Source of the DNA: Argopecten irradians
Taxonomy: Eukaryota; Mollusca; Bivalvia; Pectinida; Pectinidae
NCBI RefSeq assembly: GCF_041381155.1
Contig: NC_091137.1
Coordinates: forward strand, 15,061,765-15,125,764
DNA length: 64,000 nucleotides
Direction of reading: 5' to 3'
In this document: one piece after another, positions 31,761-43,800 of the stretch
How positions within the stretch are numbered: the first letter of the stretch is position 1
Layout: the number at the start of each line of letters is the position of its first letter
Program-made: the position numbers and the translations under genes
The notes under the pieces: model-generated
The model's input: only the letters and a program-made list of their open reading frames with translations
Database searches by the model: none
What the model was told of the DNA's origin: nothing

Positions 31761-34700
31761 ATGTGTATTGATCATAATTTACCGAATTATCCAATTATTG
31801 AAGTTATCGATTATTTATGTCTGACAGGAAGTTTAAAATTGAAACTAAACAGGAGACTTGAAAAAAGGATGACGGAACTAGAAACACAACATGAAAGTCC
31901 AGACAAAGCTTATCCATCCGTTGCTATGGTATGTGTTTTGGAAGAATTGAGGCAAATATTTCATTAATTTTCTTATTTTTTTTCCGACTAGGAATGAAAA
32001 CAATATTCCATCTTATTAACCTAAATTCTCACTTGTGTCATGTAAAAGGTTCCATGTCAAACACTCTACTAGCCTAATCCCTATTGAGATTCCTCCTCTA
32101 GACTCTTTTATATTCGGACGTCTGATAGATGTCTCCGATGAGAGACATCTATCAGACGTCCGAATATAAAAGAGTCTAGAGGAGGAATCTCAATAGGGAT
32201 TATCTACTAGCCTACCGTAGTAAAATACATTGAAAATTTTAAAGGACCTTTTTTAGTCATCTGTCCCATAAAATTTTCATTCAAGCGACTACTTCTTAAT
32301 AACTGATTTATCAAGGGTAATAGGCCTGTTGCGTATGAAATTAAGGGCTACCAAATTTGTTCAAATGAATGACCTTGAACTAATTGAAGTGAAACAGGGT
32401 TTGGTCAAGTTCATTTGTCTCAATTTTGGAATGCCAGATTTGTTAGTACACAATGCTTTAATTCTTCGTCGAAGGAAAGCTGAGCATTTCTGACCAAATA
32501 TGGTCAAAATCCCTAAAAATCCTGACGGATCTCCTTATTTTGTGTTGCAGAGGGCCCATTTGGCCACTGATTTTTTTGCCTTATGATTTTGCTGTAATAG
32601 ATTATCATTTGTTTCATTTATTTAAAAAAAATACTTTTGTTTGAACAATATGTTCTTCGAGACAAAATAGTCAATCAGATTCATATTAGTTGGGTATTCA
32701 GATTTTGACCCCGATGAAGCCAGGGCCTTCAGCCCTCAATTTCTTTCTTTAGGGAGACCATTTCCAATAAAGTTAGTATCAAAGCCTGTCTATGGTTGCT
32801 GAAATACATTTGGAATGTTGATCTGGTTGCCTGCCAGTCCCCACCAGTACCAAGTAGTCCACTCTCTTACCATCTTTTTTACTCTGCTCTCCTACCAAGA
32901 CAAAGTTTACAAATTTCAGACTCCTTTTTCCTTCATGTGCTTTTCTCTGTTCTTATCCAATATATTTACAAGAACAGGTAAAACTTTGTTATGGTGCAAT
33001 GTATCTAACCTTTGCATTTGTCACAATTATGCATAAAACCTCTGCTTGCCTGTCTTTTCCCAGCAGTTCCAAGAAGTCCTCTTCTTTCCGCACTACCTTT
33101 TGTATTCAGCTCTACTGCTTAGACAAAGTGTACAAAATCTCAGACCTTTTTGCCTTTAATTGGCATCTTCTTGTTCTTATTCAGTATATCATACCATATT
33201 CGACCCAATAAGCGCCCATGTCCCTATAAGCGCCCCTCCCCATTTTTGAGACCTTGGTTTTTAATTGCCCAGGCATAAATTTTGACAAAAACTGTATATA
33301 TTTGCATTAATTTTGTATTATTAGCACTTTTTCAATTTTTTAAGCGCCCTGCATCTATCAATGCATTAGAACATGAACAGTTGGAAAAAGAATGTGCTCT
33401 TGATGCTTGTATGCTGGTTTACAACAGAGTCTGCAATTTTATTCCTCTAACACTTTCCATGTGACAAATTTTCTTGGCCAAGGAAAATACTGATTTCAGT
33501 GTTGTGAATCTATGGACCAGATGTTGGTCTCTGTTAATTTCTTTAGATAAACACCCAGTTTAACCATCTTGTTCTGCTTCTTCATGCTCTGGTATCCTAC
33601 AGACTTTCTTCTGCTCTATCTATACCTCTTCTCCACATCCAAAGCTGTTCCCCTTCCTGCTCTTACATTGTGTCTTACATTAAGTCATTGACTCACCAAC
33701 AATGCTGCCTTGTCTCGGACATGATTATCTGCCCCTTTCGATATCATTTATGCCCATATCTTATACCACCTCTGCACATCTTTCCCATCATCTCAGCTGT
33801 ACATTAGCATCAGAAGTTGTCTTCTTTAGTGCGATGGACCCAAAATAATCCAGACACCTTTGTGCCCAGCATAGAATGGTTAATGCATCCTGAGTTTCCA
33901 TAAATTTTATTTTGCTCTACTTAGTTGTCAACGTTGACTGTATATATTTATAAGTTATTCTTAACTGTTACAATGGACACAATCCTTGGAGCCTCATCAT
34001 TATAGTCCATTATTGTCCAGTGGATACAACATCAATTGACTAACTGATTTGGGGAATTTTCCTGTATTTATGAATATTTTAATGTTTGTGTGTTGGTCTT
34101 TGCAACCCGCTAGGTGTCTGAGATTTAAAGTAGGACCGAAAAGATATATGTGTTGAAGACAACATATTACGGTATCACACTTACAGCTGATTTAATGATG
34201 CATCATCTTCCTGGCATCCATGTAGTTCAAATGCCTGGTTTTTTGCCCCTCAGTGCTTACTTGTCAGTCTCCATCGTCATTAGGTGGTCGCCAACTATCT
34301 TCAGATGTTTCAAACCCAAACAATGACATCTTCCAATTGGTGAGTCAGTAGTGGTTACCATTCCATTACTTGATGGATCCTGACTTCTATTCCAAGTCCC
34401 CCCAACAGTGCCATAACCAGCAAGATGCTTTCTCAACAGCTTACCAATTCTCTAGACTGATGACATTGCCATCACCGTACACCTAAATTTTGCAGGAGTC
34501 AAATATAATGTTGTGAGTGAGAAAGCTGTTAATATCTGGATTGGCATTAGTAGGGAGTTCAAAATGTAAGAAACATTGCATGATCTGTTTGTCAGTGCCA
34601 CTATTTTCTAACGACAATAAACTTTATTACTTCTTAGATGTTGTCTTGGTGTTTTAGGTATTGCAAATTTGTGTGCGCCATCATGACTTTAGTCTTCCAG

Positions 34701-37700
34701 ATATTCACCTATATATTTGCTGCGTTACATAGTTTCTCCTGTGCTTCTTGCTGTCTGTGGGAGATAAAGCTAGCATTGTTTGCAGAGCTTTTATCTTCAA
34801 TTTGTTTCACAAAGATCTAACGCATACCATCTTTTCTTTCCTGCAGTGACCTGCTGTGTTATCCAATCGTCCATCGACAAGAGCAAGAGACAGTTGATGC
34901 CAGGCGTTATGGTTTAGAAGACAATTCTCTTCATACAGAATAAGAATTGATCTCAGACACAAAGCGTTATGCAGTATTTTTCCAACAAACTTGGTCCATT
35001 AATTTCTTCTGTGAATTAGCTTGCATTGGTGTTCTGGATTATGCAAGGATATTTAAAACCTCTTTGTTCAAAACTTCGACTTTTTATTGAAATCATATTT
35101 TGTCTGTACCGTTCTCTGACTCTGACATAGCTTCTTTTTATATAGAGCTAGATATTTCCACCACCTTTCATTTTGGTTTCCTGACTTTACATTAATAGAT
35201 ATAACTAACATTCCAGAAGTTTAGTATTAATGATCAAAATAATTCTATCGTCAGAATGGATTCATATATCATCCATTAGAACCAGTTCATCCTTAAAAAT
35301 GCTCACTTTTCTGGACTATCTACTTTCATTTCGTAGAACTCCATTGCTATTTCGGATTGAGATTGAGATCAACACTTTCTCTTAATACCATGGTTGTAAA
35401 TGTCGACATCAGATAGACATGGTCTCGTCAGGATGTATGATTTGTTTTTATTGACCAGTGTCTCATTGGCTGAACTTTGGCTGAAATCTGCATCAAAATG
35501 AAGCCTATATTGGCTTGTATAGATGCCTCTTGATTGTCATGGCTTGTGAAATGTAGAAGTTCTGTAGGTTTTGTTGTATATTCTGTTGTGGTGTGGATAT
35601 GCAGGACTCAAACACGGGTTGGTAGCTTCTGGTGTTTATTCGTGGAGTCCGTAAGAGTGACCCCGTTTACTTTCGAAATCTTAGTTTATATAGATATACA
35701 TGGACATTCAACATCAATCAGTTTTATAATAAATGTAAGAGTACATATCCTACTTAAGTAATCTGACCACTTCTTGTCACGAACACGCTTCTACTTAGGT
35801 AATAGTGTATATCGAAACCTAATGACTTGGTCATGATCCCTATAGCTACAAGGCATATATACAAAACTAAATGATCTGTTGAATAACCGTCTATAACCGT
35901 CTGGTCATTGCGACCTGATGTCTAAGGCTACATGTATAACTATACTAGACCACAGGGACCTGGCACGAAAATTTTTAACCAATAGTATCCATATATATAT
36001 TATAGTATCAAGGGTATGAACTCGAGAAAAACGGACCTATTTTTTTAAAACCGTAATTATTTTAATAAATGGGTTATATACAACATTGACGGATATCTTA
36101 CCTTAAAGAGAAATAATTTATCTTTCCATTGAGTGCTTGATGAACAAAATTGGCCAAGTATTGACGAAGTTATGACTTGATGAATCGGGAAATTTACGAA
36201 AAATATGCTAGGTAGACATTTCCCTGTCCGGTCGAAATGTCGTCTCGGCTCTAATGGGTACCTCAAAAACCAAGCCAAAATCACAAAATCTACGCTTGTG
36301 GTGGTAAACAGTACCCAGAACTGTGTTCATCAACAATCTCCTTTGGAGGTGTCATGACCCATACTCAATGGAAAGATAAATTATTTCTCTTTAAGGTCAG
36401 TTATCCGTTAATGTTGTATAGAATCCATTTATTAAAATAATTACGGTTTTAAAAAAATAGGTCCGTTTTTCTCGACCGCCGAGTTCATACCCTTGATACT
36501 ATAATATATATATATACATATACTGTTGAATTTAAAAAAATGTGCCAGGTCCCTGTGTACTAGACTAAGTGTATTCATTGATATCCATTATCTAAATTTA
36601 TACTTAAAGTTAATTTTTCTAAATCTCGACATTTTCCACATTATGGTACACTCGCTGTAGATGTCGTTGTCCCTTCGTGGATAACTTCTCTACTTATAAA
36701 TACTTCTTCCGGTGTGACGTATATTTATACTCTCGATCTGTACTGTTTCCACAAGCCTCTGAAAGTCACGGAAACAGGTTCGTGTGTCAACATTGCATAT
36801 CATTTGCATTCTCGTTCATATTTTTTTCAATGGTATTTCTTCTTGAAACATTATTGAACACCGTCATAGCGTAGCGTCAACTTTAAAATACATATATTAA
36901 CTTGTGACTTTTTTTCAGTACGGCCCATGTACGGTAAGAAACCTCAAACAAGGGGAGACGAAGCTGTGGTGTGCCTGTGGGCTGAGTAAGAAACAGCCCT
37001 GGTGTGATGGTAAGTACATAGGCGGGGTAGGAACAGTGGGTTGATAGGAATTGGCATCATAGATGTGAGGGAATCGGAACTATGATCGGTGTGGTTTGAC
37101 TGGTTAGGACGAAGGAAATTTAGACAGTAGACATGACCGGACGTCATTACTAACTATTTATTCAGTGAAAATTGAAAAAAAAAATATATATATATATATA
37201 TAAAGAAAAATGTCGATCTAGAATAGACTTACGGTGACAAATTTAGGTTTGAAAACACGTGGTGGGAATAAGGTTGACCTGTGTGTAGGTCATTTGATGT
37301 GTAGGGAAAAAGAAGGTGAGTAGGCATTGCTAAAATAGAAGTATAAAAACAGTTTTTTGATACAAATCCCAGGTTGTATTTCCCTGGGATATATTGAACA
37401 TTTTGAAGATATTTTCTTGGTGTTTGGGAGGACTCTCAAGGGATCTAATAATGTACATTTTGGTGCTGTAGTCGCCATCAGATTTTCTTTATTTAATCGC
37501 CTTCAGATTGTCTTTATTTTAAATTCTGCCTACCGCATCGGTCCATGATTTACATTTGAATGGTAGATCCCCTTCCCAATAACCTTGTTCCATATTACTT
37601 ACCATTTTCATAACCATCTGTACGTATCTTGTTTGACCGATTTTACCCTAAATTAATTTTGCTCTGACATCAGTATACACTAAATTCTCTCTGGTGAATG

Positions 37701-37969
37701 TGATTCGCAATAGAAAACTGTAGCAGATATATTAAACTTTTGCAGGATCACATAAAGGTACTGGGATCAAGCCATTAAAGTGGACGGTGAACAAATCGCA
37801 GAGTCTGTTCGCCATATGTGCCTGTAAATACACTAAGGATCCGCCATTTTGTGATGCTACCCACACGAACCTGCCGTGTGAGGTTCTGGACAGACAGAAA
37901 AACTGCACCTCGGCTCATGTCGCTGATAAAAGACTATGTACTGGCTGTGGTTGGGTGCCCGATTTCTGA
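31761..37969 (+). CDS. CISD3: CISD3-like double CDGSH iron-sulfur protein
   Basis: Two exons are secure: 36919-37009 (after TTTTTTTCAG, before GTAAGT) and 37746-37969 (after TTTTGCAG, ending TGA). They encode two CDGSH cluster sites. The first is LWCACGLSKKQPWCDGSH and the second ICACKYTKDPPFCDATH, with Gly replaced by Ala in the second. Each has the Cys-Cys-Cys-His set that binds a [2Fe-2S] cluster. CISD3 (MiNT) relatives act in the mitochondrial matrix. A 34-residue tail adds four cysteines and ends RLCTGCGWVPDF; human CISD3 ends soon after its second motif. The proposed first exon 31761-31928 (MCIDHNLPNYPIIEVIDY..., donor ATG|GTATGT) is in the matching phase and would give 160 residues. 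It does not look like a mitochondrial presequence and is tentative; a first exon elsewhere is possible. Confidence 0.7.
32076..32201. repeat. Near-perfect 126-bp palindrome (foldback)
   Basis: Two arms of 60 bp (32076-32135 and 32142-32201) are exact reverse complements around the 6-base loop CGATGA. A 12-bp direct repeat TCTACTAGCCTA flanks it (32065-32076 and 32203-32214), as a target duplication would. It has no coding capacity. It lies in the presumed first intron of the CDGSH gene. Confidence 0.95.
32215..33190. other. Unassigned sequence
   Basis: No gene or clear repeat. Short frames near 32796-33211 show no exon borders or recognisable protein. Confidence 0.35.
33191..33350. repeat. 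Fragment with AAGCGCCC motifs
   Basis: Contains ATTCGACCCAATAAGCGCCC, then CTATAAGCGCCCCTCCCC and TTTTTTAAGCGCCCTGC. This resembles the end of a DNA transposon common in marine invertebrates. The family is not identified. Confidence 0.4.
33351..35942. other. Unassigned 2.6-kb stretch
   Basis: Somewhat less AT-rich than the surrounding introns, with many short interrupted frames, which could mean a decayed transposon. I could not recognise any protein motif in any frame. Confidence 0.3.
35951..36557. mobile_element. 607-bp foldback MITE with 8-bp target duplication
   Basis: Starts CACAGGGACCTGGCAC and ends GTGCCAGGTCCCTGTG, flanked by TACTAGAC on both sides (35943-35950 and 36558-36565). The inverted arms extend about 180-200 bp with small differences (TATAGTATCAAGGGTATGAA, AAAACGGACCTATTTTTTTA, AGAAATAATTTATCTTTCCA). 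The centre (about 36140-36355) is non-coding. The target length suits hAT-like elements, but the family is not certain. Confidence 0.92.
36566..36918. other. Sequence before the first secure CDGSH exon
   Basis: Presumed intron. An open frame of 65 codons at 36677-36874 lacks any support as an exon. The polypyrimidine tract before 36919 gives a good acceptor. Confidence 0.4.
37010..37745. other. CDGSH gene intron
   Basis: Intron between the two secure exons, with a short (TA)n tract near 37183-37202. Nothing else seen. Confidence 0.6.
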
Positions 37970-39246
37970 ATTTCTCATTACTTGTAGATTGTTATCAACA
38001 TCAACCAAATACGTGCTCTTACTACGGGTCCGCCATGATACTGACCATTCGTTTTACTAATGACAAAGTATTTATTGTGAGAGTGATGGACGATGCTAAT
38101 GGAGGGTTAGTGTTGAAGGAGTCGTTGAACAAAAAGAAATGACGTGACTGAGATTATTTTTTATCTTATTACAAGCAAATGTCATTCACTGTCCTGTATT
38201 ATTTTCACTCTATACAAAGCAAGGAAGTATTCGACTACTTATTGTTGTTTTCATGTATAGATTGACATTTAAAGTACATTTTTGTACATGTATTTGTTTG
38301 ATTAAAGTGGTTGCACTTGAATTGATAACGCCTCAGCCGCATGATATTAATTAAGAGTTGGGTTTTACAGTATATGTTCACCGTACATTGCGTCACATCA
38401 AAATTGAATCAAATTCAGACACGATCCTTCAATTATCTTAAGCCTAAACAGTATGGAGTTCTATCTTAATATACCAACTGCGGATGGCTTTATCAAAGTT
38501 AACATTTTAATTGGCCAACCAAGAACATTAGTAGAGAATAATTTCATGATCCTGAAGTTGAATATCGAGAAGAATTACATTTTATTTGTAATAAGTTCAG
38601 AGTTGATAAAGTCTATGGGTAGTTTCGGTCGACGTTCTCAGTTAGTATTCTCGTATATACTAGTACCTCTCGATTACGTTGTCGCTTCCGCCTTCCATAC
38701 CGCAGTTGACCCAACTATGATTTAAAAGCAAAAGAAGTAAGTCCAGGTGAAAGATGGAGTTGTTTCCTTTGCGTATCTTGTAAACCTTGTTACATTGCGC
38801 ACTTCGAAACGGTATCCCATATCTGTTATACAGAACACAATTTCTTGTTTGATTTGAAAATTACTTTTATTAAGTATAAATCACAGTATTAGTAAAAACA
38901 ATCGTATTCATGACAGAAATAGTGTTTGGGCAAATATGTGGCTGATTGTGTATTATGCAAAGGCTACAAACACATAAAAGTCATTCAGTGATGGAAACTC
39001 ATTCAGCACCATTGTACCAACATCACGAGCTGTGAACAATATGGGAGGAAGTTAAAAACTGTCTGCTGAATTCTAATGAAAGACTATTGCCTGTAGAATG
39101 GGCAATGATCAAACTGTAAAAGGTTGGTATTGCATTATTGCCCTTCTAAAGAAACTTCAGCGTTGATGTATGATACCCAATCTTTCTTTACAAGGGAATG
39201 GGTTGGAAAGACCACACATGTCGCACATTATGTAACACGCGAACTT
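37970..39246. other. 3' flank of CDGSH gene and convergent TRIM-like gene
   Basis: Probably holds the 3' untranslated regions of two convergent genes. An ATTAAA-like signal occurs near 38302. The plus-strand 90-codon frame at 38453-38725 (MEFYLNIPTADGF...) has no recognised relatives, and I do not call it a gene. Confidence 0.45.
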
Positions 39247-40812
39247 TTATGTTGAATTTGAAAATCGTATAACTTTGACATTACCATAATCAAAGCCGAT
39301 CCACATGTCGCCATTTTTGCACATGCCCATACAGGTCGGTCCGATATCATCGTCGAACAGTGTTCGTATCGTTTGGCCGTGTCTGTCGATCAGAATTAAT
39401 GATTTTGTCCGACCGTCAGCGATCATAACATTACCTTGGCGATCAAAGCAAACATCCCATGGTTGAAACTCGTCCTGCTCCGGGTCATTTTCGGCAGACC
39501 CTTGAAACGTCTCTCTATTCCCTTGGTAACGAGCGAGAAGATTCAAATCTTTGTCAAACAGTACGACATGGCGTGGAGAATTGGCCTCCAAAACGACCAT
39601 ATCGCCATTGTTTCTGTTGACGCGTATACAAACTGGTTTGCAAAACAGAGGTTTCCCGTCCGCACCGTAGTTGATGGTTTGCATGATCTTGCCCTTGTAG
39701 GTCGCCCTGACGAGATTCTGTTCTCGATGGCGACAGACGGTGACGCATCCCTCCTGCTCTGACTCGCTCAGGCTGTTGGCGTAGCACTCAGTGAGGAACA
39801 TTGTTTTACATTCTCCGCTTGGTAGAATCTCTCTGATGCTGCCGTCCCCACAGCAGACCATTGTCTTGCTGCCGTCTGCTGTACACGTCACGTCTGTAAT
39901 CCATACGCCTTCGTCCACCTTGGAGGTCTGTACCATGTCACCTTTAGCGGAAACCAAGTGGGCCTCATTACTTCCGCCACAAATTACCCAGGATCTGTGT
40001 TCATCTACTGGCCAAACAGACCGGATGTACTTCTGGGCGGACAGCTCAAAAGACGCTAGGACGGAAACGGTGAATAGTTTAGCTGGTCTTTGTTTTGGCT
40101 GGTTGATCACAGGTGTATAATCCTCCTCCGCCAAACCCATTTTGTCCAGCCGCCATTCTTTCTTGCTCACCGAGCCGTATGCGTTCTGGAGTTGCTCACT
40201 GGTCGATTGTTCTGCATTAGAAGACAAAATTGGAGTACTAAGAACCGGAAGTTGGTCTGGTTTCCGGAGAACATGAGATCGCAGATTTCGTTCCATCAAT
40301 GCATATTCCTCAAACTTCTCACATCCTATTACTATCTTGCTCTTTTGTATGACTTGTTTCAATTCGACTATTGATTTTTCTAGCGTTTCCTCTAATTTTC
40401 CCATAATGTCATCATTTTTCGTTCCCACAGATTTACACTCTTCAATCAAACTTTCTGTGAGTTTGTCAATTTTATTTTTAAGTTCTCTCCCTCGTACTCT
40501 CACTTCGTTAACTGTATCGTCAGTGGATTTTTTGTTTTGTTCTTGAAGTTTTTTTAGACGTTTTAATTTCCCATCCATTCCTTTAGCCTTTGCATCCGCT
40601 TTCTGTACAAGTCGAAGAAACGATTCCTTCTTCGTGTCATAATATCCTTCCATTTCTGCGCATGTGTGCTTAATGTGCGTAGTGCTAACACACTTCCGGC
40701 ATATTGGCTCATCTTTACACGTGATGCAGACCATATCAAACTTCCTGTCTGAGTGCTGAGAACACACCTTCTTTGCCTCATCATGTCCACCATTCATTTT
40801 CTCGGCAGCCAT
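39247..40812 (-). CDS. RING-less TRIM-like protein: B-box, coiled coil, propeller
   Basis: Single coding exon of 521 codons. The start is MAAEKMNGG at 40812, because a splice acceptor (ATTTGTTTCAG|GGAGAG) lies at about 40829-40831, just upstream, so Mets further 5' are intronic. Residues about 15-55 form a B-box type 2 zinc finger (CSQHSDRKFDMVCITC, then ICRKCVSTTHIKH). Residues about 65-190 are a charged coiled coil. Residues about 250-521 look like an NHL-type beta-propeller, with repeats such as QPWDVCFDRQGNVMIADGRT and GPTCMGMCKNGDMWIGFDY. No RING finger precedes the B-box, so E3 ligase activity by itself is doubtful. Such TRIM56/TRIM71-like genes are greatly expanded in bivalves and often tied to innate immunity or RNA regulation; the role here is not known. 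The 5' UTR exon was not located. Confidence 0.85.
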   Translation of the reverse strand: MAAEKMNGGHDEAKKVCSQHSDRKFDMVCITCKDEPICRKCVSTTHIKHTCAEMEGYYDTKKESFLRLVQKADAKAKGMDGKLKRLKKLQEQNKKSTDDTVNEVRVRGRELKNKIDKLTESLIEECKSVGTKNDDIMGKLEETLEKSIVELKQVIQKSKIVIGCEKFEEYALMERNLRSHVLRKPDQLPVLSTPILSSNAEQSTSEQLQNAYGSVSKKEWRLDKMGLAEEDYTPVINQPKQRPAKLFTVSVLASFELSAQKYIRSVWPVDEHRSWVICGGSNEAHLVSAKGDMVQTSKVDEGVWITDVTCTADGSKTMVCCGDGSIREILPSGECKTMFLTECYANSLSESEQEGCVTVCRHREQNLVRATYKGKIMQTINYGADGKPLFCKPVCIRVNRNNGDMVVLEANSPRHVVLFDKDLNLLARYQGNRETFQGSAENDPEQDEFQPWDVCFDRQGNVMIADGRTKSLILIDRHGQTIRTLFDDDIGPTCMGMCKNGDMWIGFDYGNVKVIRFSNST

Positions 40813-40831
40813 TATAACTGACTCTCCCTGA

Positions 40832-43800
40832 AACAAATGAAACGTTATTAATATATATACAGATATATCAACATAGACTATTAGTAAATAAAGGAAGATA
40901 AAACAGTAGGCACCAACTTTGGGCAGATGAACCAAGAACATATCTGCCACCCTAATCTAGTATCATACAAAACATAATCATTTAACACACTACGAGTTAC
41001 GTAAAACCTTTCCAGTTATAACATGTTATGTGTTGGTTAAACTCGTTTGTTATTTGTCGACTTTTCCCGACAATCAATCTGTTATCTATACCATAAAATA
41101 GATACGGCAGTAAATCAATGGTGAATTGTGGCATATCCATTGTAGATCAGTAGGATCTGTCGTCCCTGAAGTCGGTAATACTCGTTCACGATCGATGGTA
41201 CCATCGACTTCCGTTCTACCTCGCGCTAGTCCGTCAAAGCATCATTGTTTGGACGTTGTCGGATTTGACTTTGTAATGTAACATAACAGTATGGATTTAT
41301 CTGGCACGAAATGTGTAGAACCGTATTATTCATCCGTAATTCAAGTGTATCCAAAACGGTAAAACAAGGTACATTACCAACATTCGGATGATTCTTTACA
41401 TATAGACGTGGACAAACTGAGGTCGATACCATACTACTGAATAAGTTATCAATCGTGCTGTTATAGATCTATCGGCTAATTCTAGCTTCGATTTAATGGT
41501 ATTATTGGCCTTAGAGAAGGTGGACCCTGTTTCTCTTGTCTCACATTGTTACACTAAGGTATAGATCCCAAAAATGATTTGATGTGCAGGCACTGGTAGG
41601 TCTCTAACTAGGTCTATAGCTCTACATGGGAACAAAACATCACTGTGGTCTGTGCAATTTCGATTCTTTAATTATATGCGCAATGCTGAAATGCTGTTGT
41701 ATAGTTAGTTTAACTTTGCCGTCCAATGATAATATCGCACAGTGTTATTTTTTCAATTAAGAAACAATCGATTTAAATGATAAGTCCATATTAGGGTGAT
41801 TAATCAGAACAACTCCAGAAAGGCCGTTGTGTGATAAAGACTCCACGACTGAACAGCCACTAGTTGGCCCTTTGTTTAACTGTAGTCGAGACGGTCTGAC
41901 ATCAGATAGGCTTGCTGTGGTAGAACTGGTTCCCACAGCTAATAACTAATTATGAATGGTATAATAGCGATCTTAATGAGAACGAGCTAGGAATCTTTGG
42001 AATCACTATTTGGCTTTCATGGACACGACAAGTTTCATTTTTCTACAGTAGTCGCCGAGTGGTCAAGGTCTGAACCTCTGGTTTGCGATTTCGAAACCTA
42101 CGATGGACAGTGGCCATGGACTACCCTACAAGTCTTGTCTAAGAATTGGTCGGCAATAACGTCTACATGTACATAGGTTACTCTATTATCGATAATAGTT
42201 AATGATCTTATGATGTGAGGGTATTCACCTCTTCTTTGAAGTATTTTCTTTATCGAAAACGATTCAATAGCCTGTTCTGGTATTATACCTTCTTCAAGAT
42301 TTATAAATCGGTTAAATGCTAATGAATTTGGTGTCGTGTATTATGTTTGTTCATCAAAATTGTCTTAGTATGTTTTTCCATCAATCCCTAACCACTAAGG
42401 GACAAATCTGAAGCATTATATTTCTTGCAAGCAGTGAAAACTCCCATACGGTGCGACCTGGTAAAGGATTTTAAGTCCCCGCCGACGGATGAAAAAGGTT
42501 ACATTGAAAAAGGTATTTTCAATGTAGGATGTTATATTGTCACTCCTACCGAGTTTATACAATGATACTAACACCGATTTACAGATAATTGGTCTCTACT
42601 GAACGTAATGTATAGATAATATCTAGGCATTAAAATCAATTGAATACAACAAATTATATTTGTTAGCACAGTATTACCAAGGTAACTGCCTAAGGGTTTG
42701 AATAGTTGTTGGCATTCAAGTGATTTAAACATTTATAAATCGAACGATCCATTACATACAAATATAGCAATATATATATATATCGCTATATTTGAAATAT
42801 ATAAACAGTATTTACGACGTAGGAACTTAAATATAATTAATAGTTTTAGGGCGTGTGTACTTACAGCTCTCCTATGGATGAGAAGTCTGTAGGCTTAATC
42901 CATCGTCACAAGAACCCTTATCTGGTCGTCTGTGGAATATTGGACTTCAGGTCATATATAAACACATCTAAACAAAATAATGTCACGATAAAATGGTAGA
43001 ACAAAGCTAATATGTTCAGGGATTGGTCGAGATCTTTAAATGCGGTTATAAACTATCAATCTCGTACATCTAAATTGACGGTTGAACTCCATTGCTCCTA
43101 TGTATCGAGTTGTGAACTTCTGTAAATAGCCCAACTCAGGTGTATAATGTATACCGATCACAATAAACGATTTAATTCCAAAACAAGTCGCTGGCTCCTC
43201 GGATCAGGGTAATTAAAATGTACCCAGCTTGTCTTTGTTAACAAGTGCGTTATTAAATAACTTCCATGTTGTTACATTGGTAAACAGTTAAAGAGTATTT
43301 TCTGCTCCCAAGATTGTAATATCTCAAAGGTGTGTTGAGTACATCAGACACACAATTTTCAAATAACAGGTTTTATCGTTCATAATTTAATACAATACTG
43401 CCGTGTTGTGATCAGTGTTATCCGCTTAAAGGCGCAAGGCGAAATTCAATCACTTATACGCTATGAAGTGTATTTCCTAATCATGGACGCAAATGAGATG
43501 TATATTTAATACCTTGAGTTTTCGCCTCGGATGATTGAACATGAACAAACTGTTTTATCACATAGAATTATTTTGAACCGTGTATTAAAAGTTGTGATTA
43601 AAAGGGCAATACCAACGTTCAAACTAACCAGGCCATGCTCTAGATGTGGGATACCCCCTTAAGGAGTTTATCTGTACCTCATAATCTGTTGTTAATATTG
43701 TACTGCTTTTTGACAATTATGTATACAACTAGTCTATAAACAACCATCGTACCTAATTAAATTTAGATTATTTAATTGTTGAGATCTTGGCAGTATATTA

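Noticed and set aside
38453..38725. 90-codon plus-strand frame MEFYLNIPTADGF...
   Set aside because: No recognised relatives, no splice or promoter support, located in the probable 3' flank of another gene.
40813..40950. Longer N-terminus for the B-box protein (MADMFLVHLPKVG...)
   Set aside because: A clear splice acceptor lies just before GGAGAGTCAGTTATAATGG, so this hydrophobic extension is intron sequence.
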